DNA from: Pseudoips prasinana
Lineage: Eukaryota; Arthropoda; Insecta; Lepidoptera; Nolidae
Assembly: GCA_951640165.1 (NCBI GenBank)
Contig: OX621258.1
Span: forward strand, 5,417,501-5,481,500
DNA length: 64,000 bases
Reading direction: 5' to 3'
Within the stretch, counting starts at the first letter, position 1, and every line of letters starts with the position of its first letter. Both the position numbers and the translations under genes were made by a program. The notes under the pieces were generated by a model. That model saw only the letters and a list, made by a program, of their open reading frames with translations. It did no database searches and was not told the origin of the DNA. Positions 63,246-64,000 of the stretch are shown one piece after another.

Positions 63246-63715
63246 ATACTCCATTATAAATTTATGCGAAAGTTTGTGAGTATGGATGTCTTCTCTAGTT
63301 GTAATTCTCTCGTTTTATGAGGCTATAGCCTCTTTACATCATTCTGTCTCCCGCTTTGCTCTGGAGGGAAGTGGAACAATTCATTTTCTAACTCCTCCTT
63401 TTATTTATTTCTGATTAAATTCGTTGCGGGATCCAAGACAGTTAAACCGATTCCCCGGGACATGCCTGAGCCTCACCGCTCAGTGTCATTTCATTGTGTG
63501 CCACTGTTGATCCTGGCTTACAGGAGTTGCAGTGGTGGGTAAGAGGGAGGGACTAGTCCCGAGTATAGATGTATAGATATTCATTACTCTGTCGCGCAAA
63601 AACTACCGGATGGATATTGAGGAAAATTTCAAGTAATATGGCTTATATATCCGAATAACGTATGGGCTATAATTTATAAAGTTTAACGCGTGTAAAACCG
63701 CGGGGTAAAAGCTAG
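63246..63715 (+). mobile_element. Helitron C with ~290-bp insert
   Basis: 5' part ATTATAAATTTATGCGAAAG, TTTGTGAGTATGGATGTCTT (to about 63293); 3' part from about 63582 (TTACTCTGTCGCGCAAAAAC, TACCGGATGGATATTGAG) to TTTAACGCGTGTAAAACCGC and AAAAGCTAG at 63715. The middle (63294-63580) is foreign and GC-richer, ending GGGACTAGTCCC. Confidence 0.7.
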
Positions 63716-63881
63716 TTCTCAATAGTTTATTACATTCCATAACCCTATCGGAAACAGCAGCATTGGTAAAATAGGAGAGAGGAAGACATGAATGTTTTAA
63801 AGTGCAACTACACCTTAATTTGTTACATTACGTAAGATGTCTTGTCTCCAATCAATTTGTACACCTTTTGCTTCTATTGTA

Positions 63882-64000
63882 AAGATGCTAGCTCATCCAG
63901 CTACCTCAATCTGTCAAATATTCTTTTATAGATTTTCAACTTTATCACAAAAGCAAAAGGCTCACTTTCATTTGGGTAAATTTGACAGATTGGGGTAGCT
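63882..64000. mobile_element. M1 MITE, cut by window end
   Basis: CTCATCCAGCTACCTCAATC, CTTTATCACAAAAGCAAAAG and GACAGATTGGGGTAGCT. The right inverted end lies outside. Confidence 0.78.

Overview
The window looks like lepidopteran (moth or butterfly) nuclear DNA. The evidence is an intron-containing gene with GT/AG junctions, a eukaryotic tRNA-Pro gene, an ommochrome-binding-protein-like gene (a lepidopteran haemolymph/pigment family), and dense AT-rich intergenic DNA filled with Helitrons, tRNA-derived SINEs, RTE/Jockey/CR1-type LINE tails and MITEs. There are no bacterial operons, CRISPR arrays or rRNA genes. All calls come from reading the sequence; nothing was searched against a database.

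Only three loci look like genes in the ordinary sense. At 9250-11494 (+) a spliced gene encodes two CxxC...CxxC modules, a Ser/Thr/Gln-rich tail and, in another frame, the C-terminal part of a DDE transposase with a SWIM-type zinc motif; the catalytic core between them is missing. At 56238-56309 (+) there is a tRNA-Pro(AGG). At 59845-60729 (-) there is an intact 294-codon secreted protein resembling ommochrome-binding proteins. Two mobile elements keep long open frames: a full-length Tc1-type transposon (33144-34690, DD34E transposase of 339 aa, TIRs and TA duplication) and a 5'-truncated LINE (12510-15287, - strand, 852-aa endonuclease/reverse transcriptase remainder).

The rest is layered repeats. 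Recurrent families are: Helitron A (about 310 bp, TC...CTAG, 3' hairpin) with Helitrons B and C; SINE1 and SINE2 (tRNA-derived heads, related 3' tails); SINE4, 5 and 6 (other tRNA-like heads); a SINE whose head resembles 5S rRNA; an RTE-type LINE tail; and MITEs M1 (135 bp, TA), M2 (about 385 bp, TA), a hAT type (8-bp duplications) and a foldback type with an ACCGGCTAAGTCGCC terminus. Tandem arrays occur at 27645-28272 (SINE1, 232 bp), 36734-37608 (88/89 bp x 10), 40814-41790 (5S SINE, about 272 bp x 4) and 46941-47602 (foldback half, 117 bp x 5.6).

Nested insertions allow relative dating and precise end definition. Helitron A split a LINE reading frame that rejoins exactly; 5S SINEs sit inside SINE2 and inside a LINE tail with clear duplications; M2 sits inside SINE1; Helitron B sits inside a hAT MITE; Tc1 sits in a SINE tail. 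The least familiar items are the 5S-derived SINE, the core-less transposase gene, and a 1.03-kb TIR element (57786-58813) carrying a KRBA2-like integrase C-terminal fragment.
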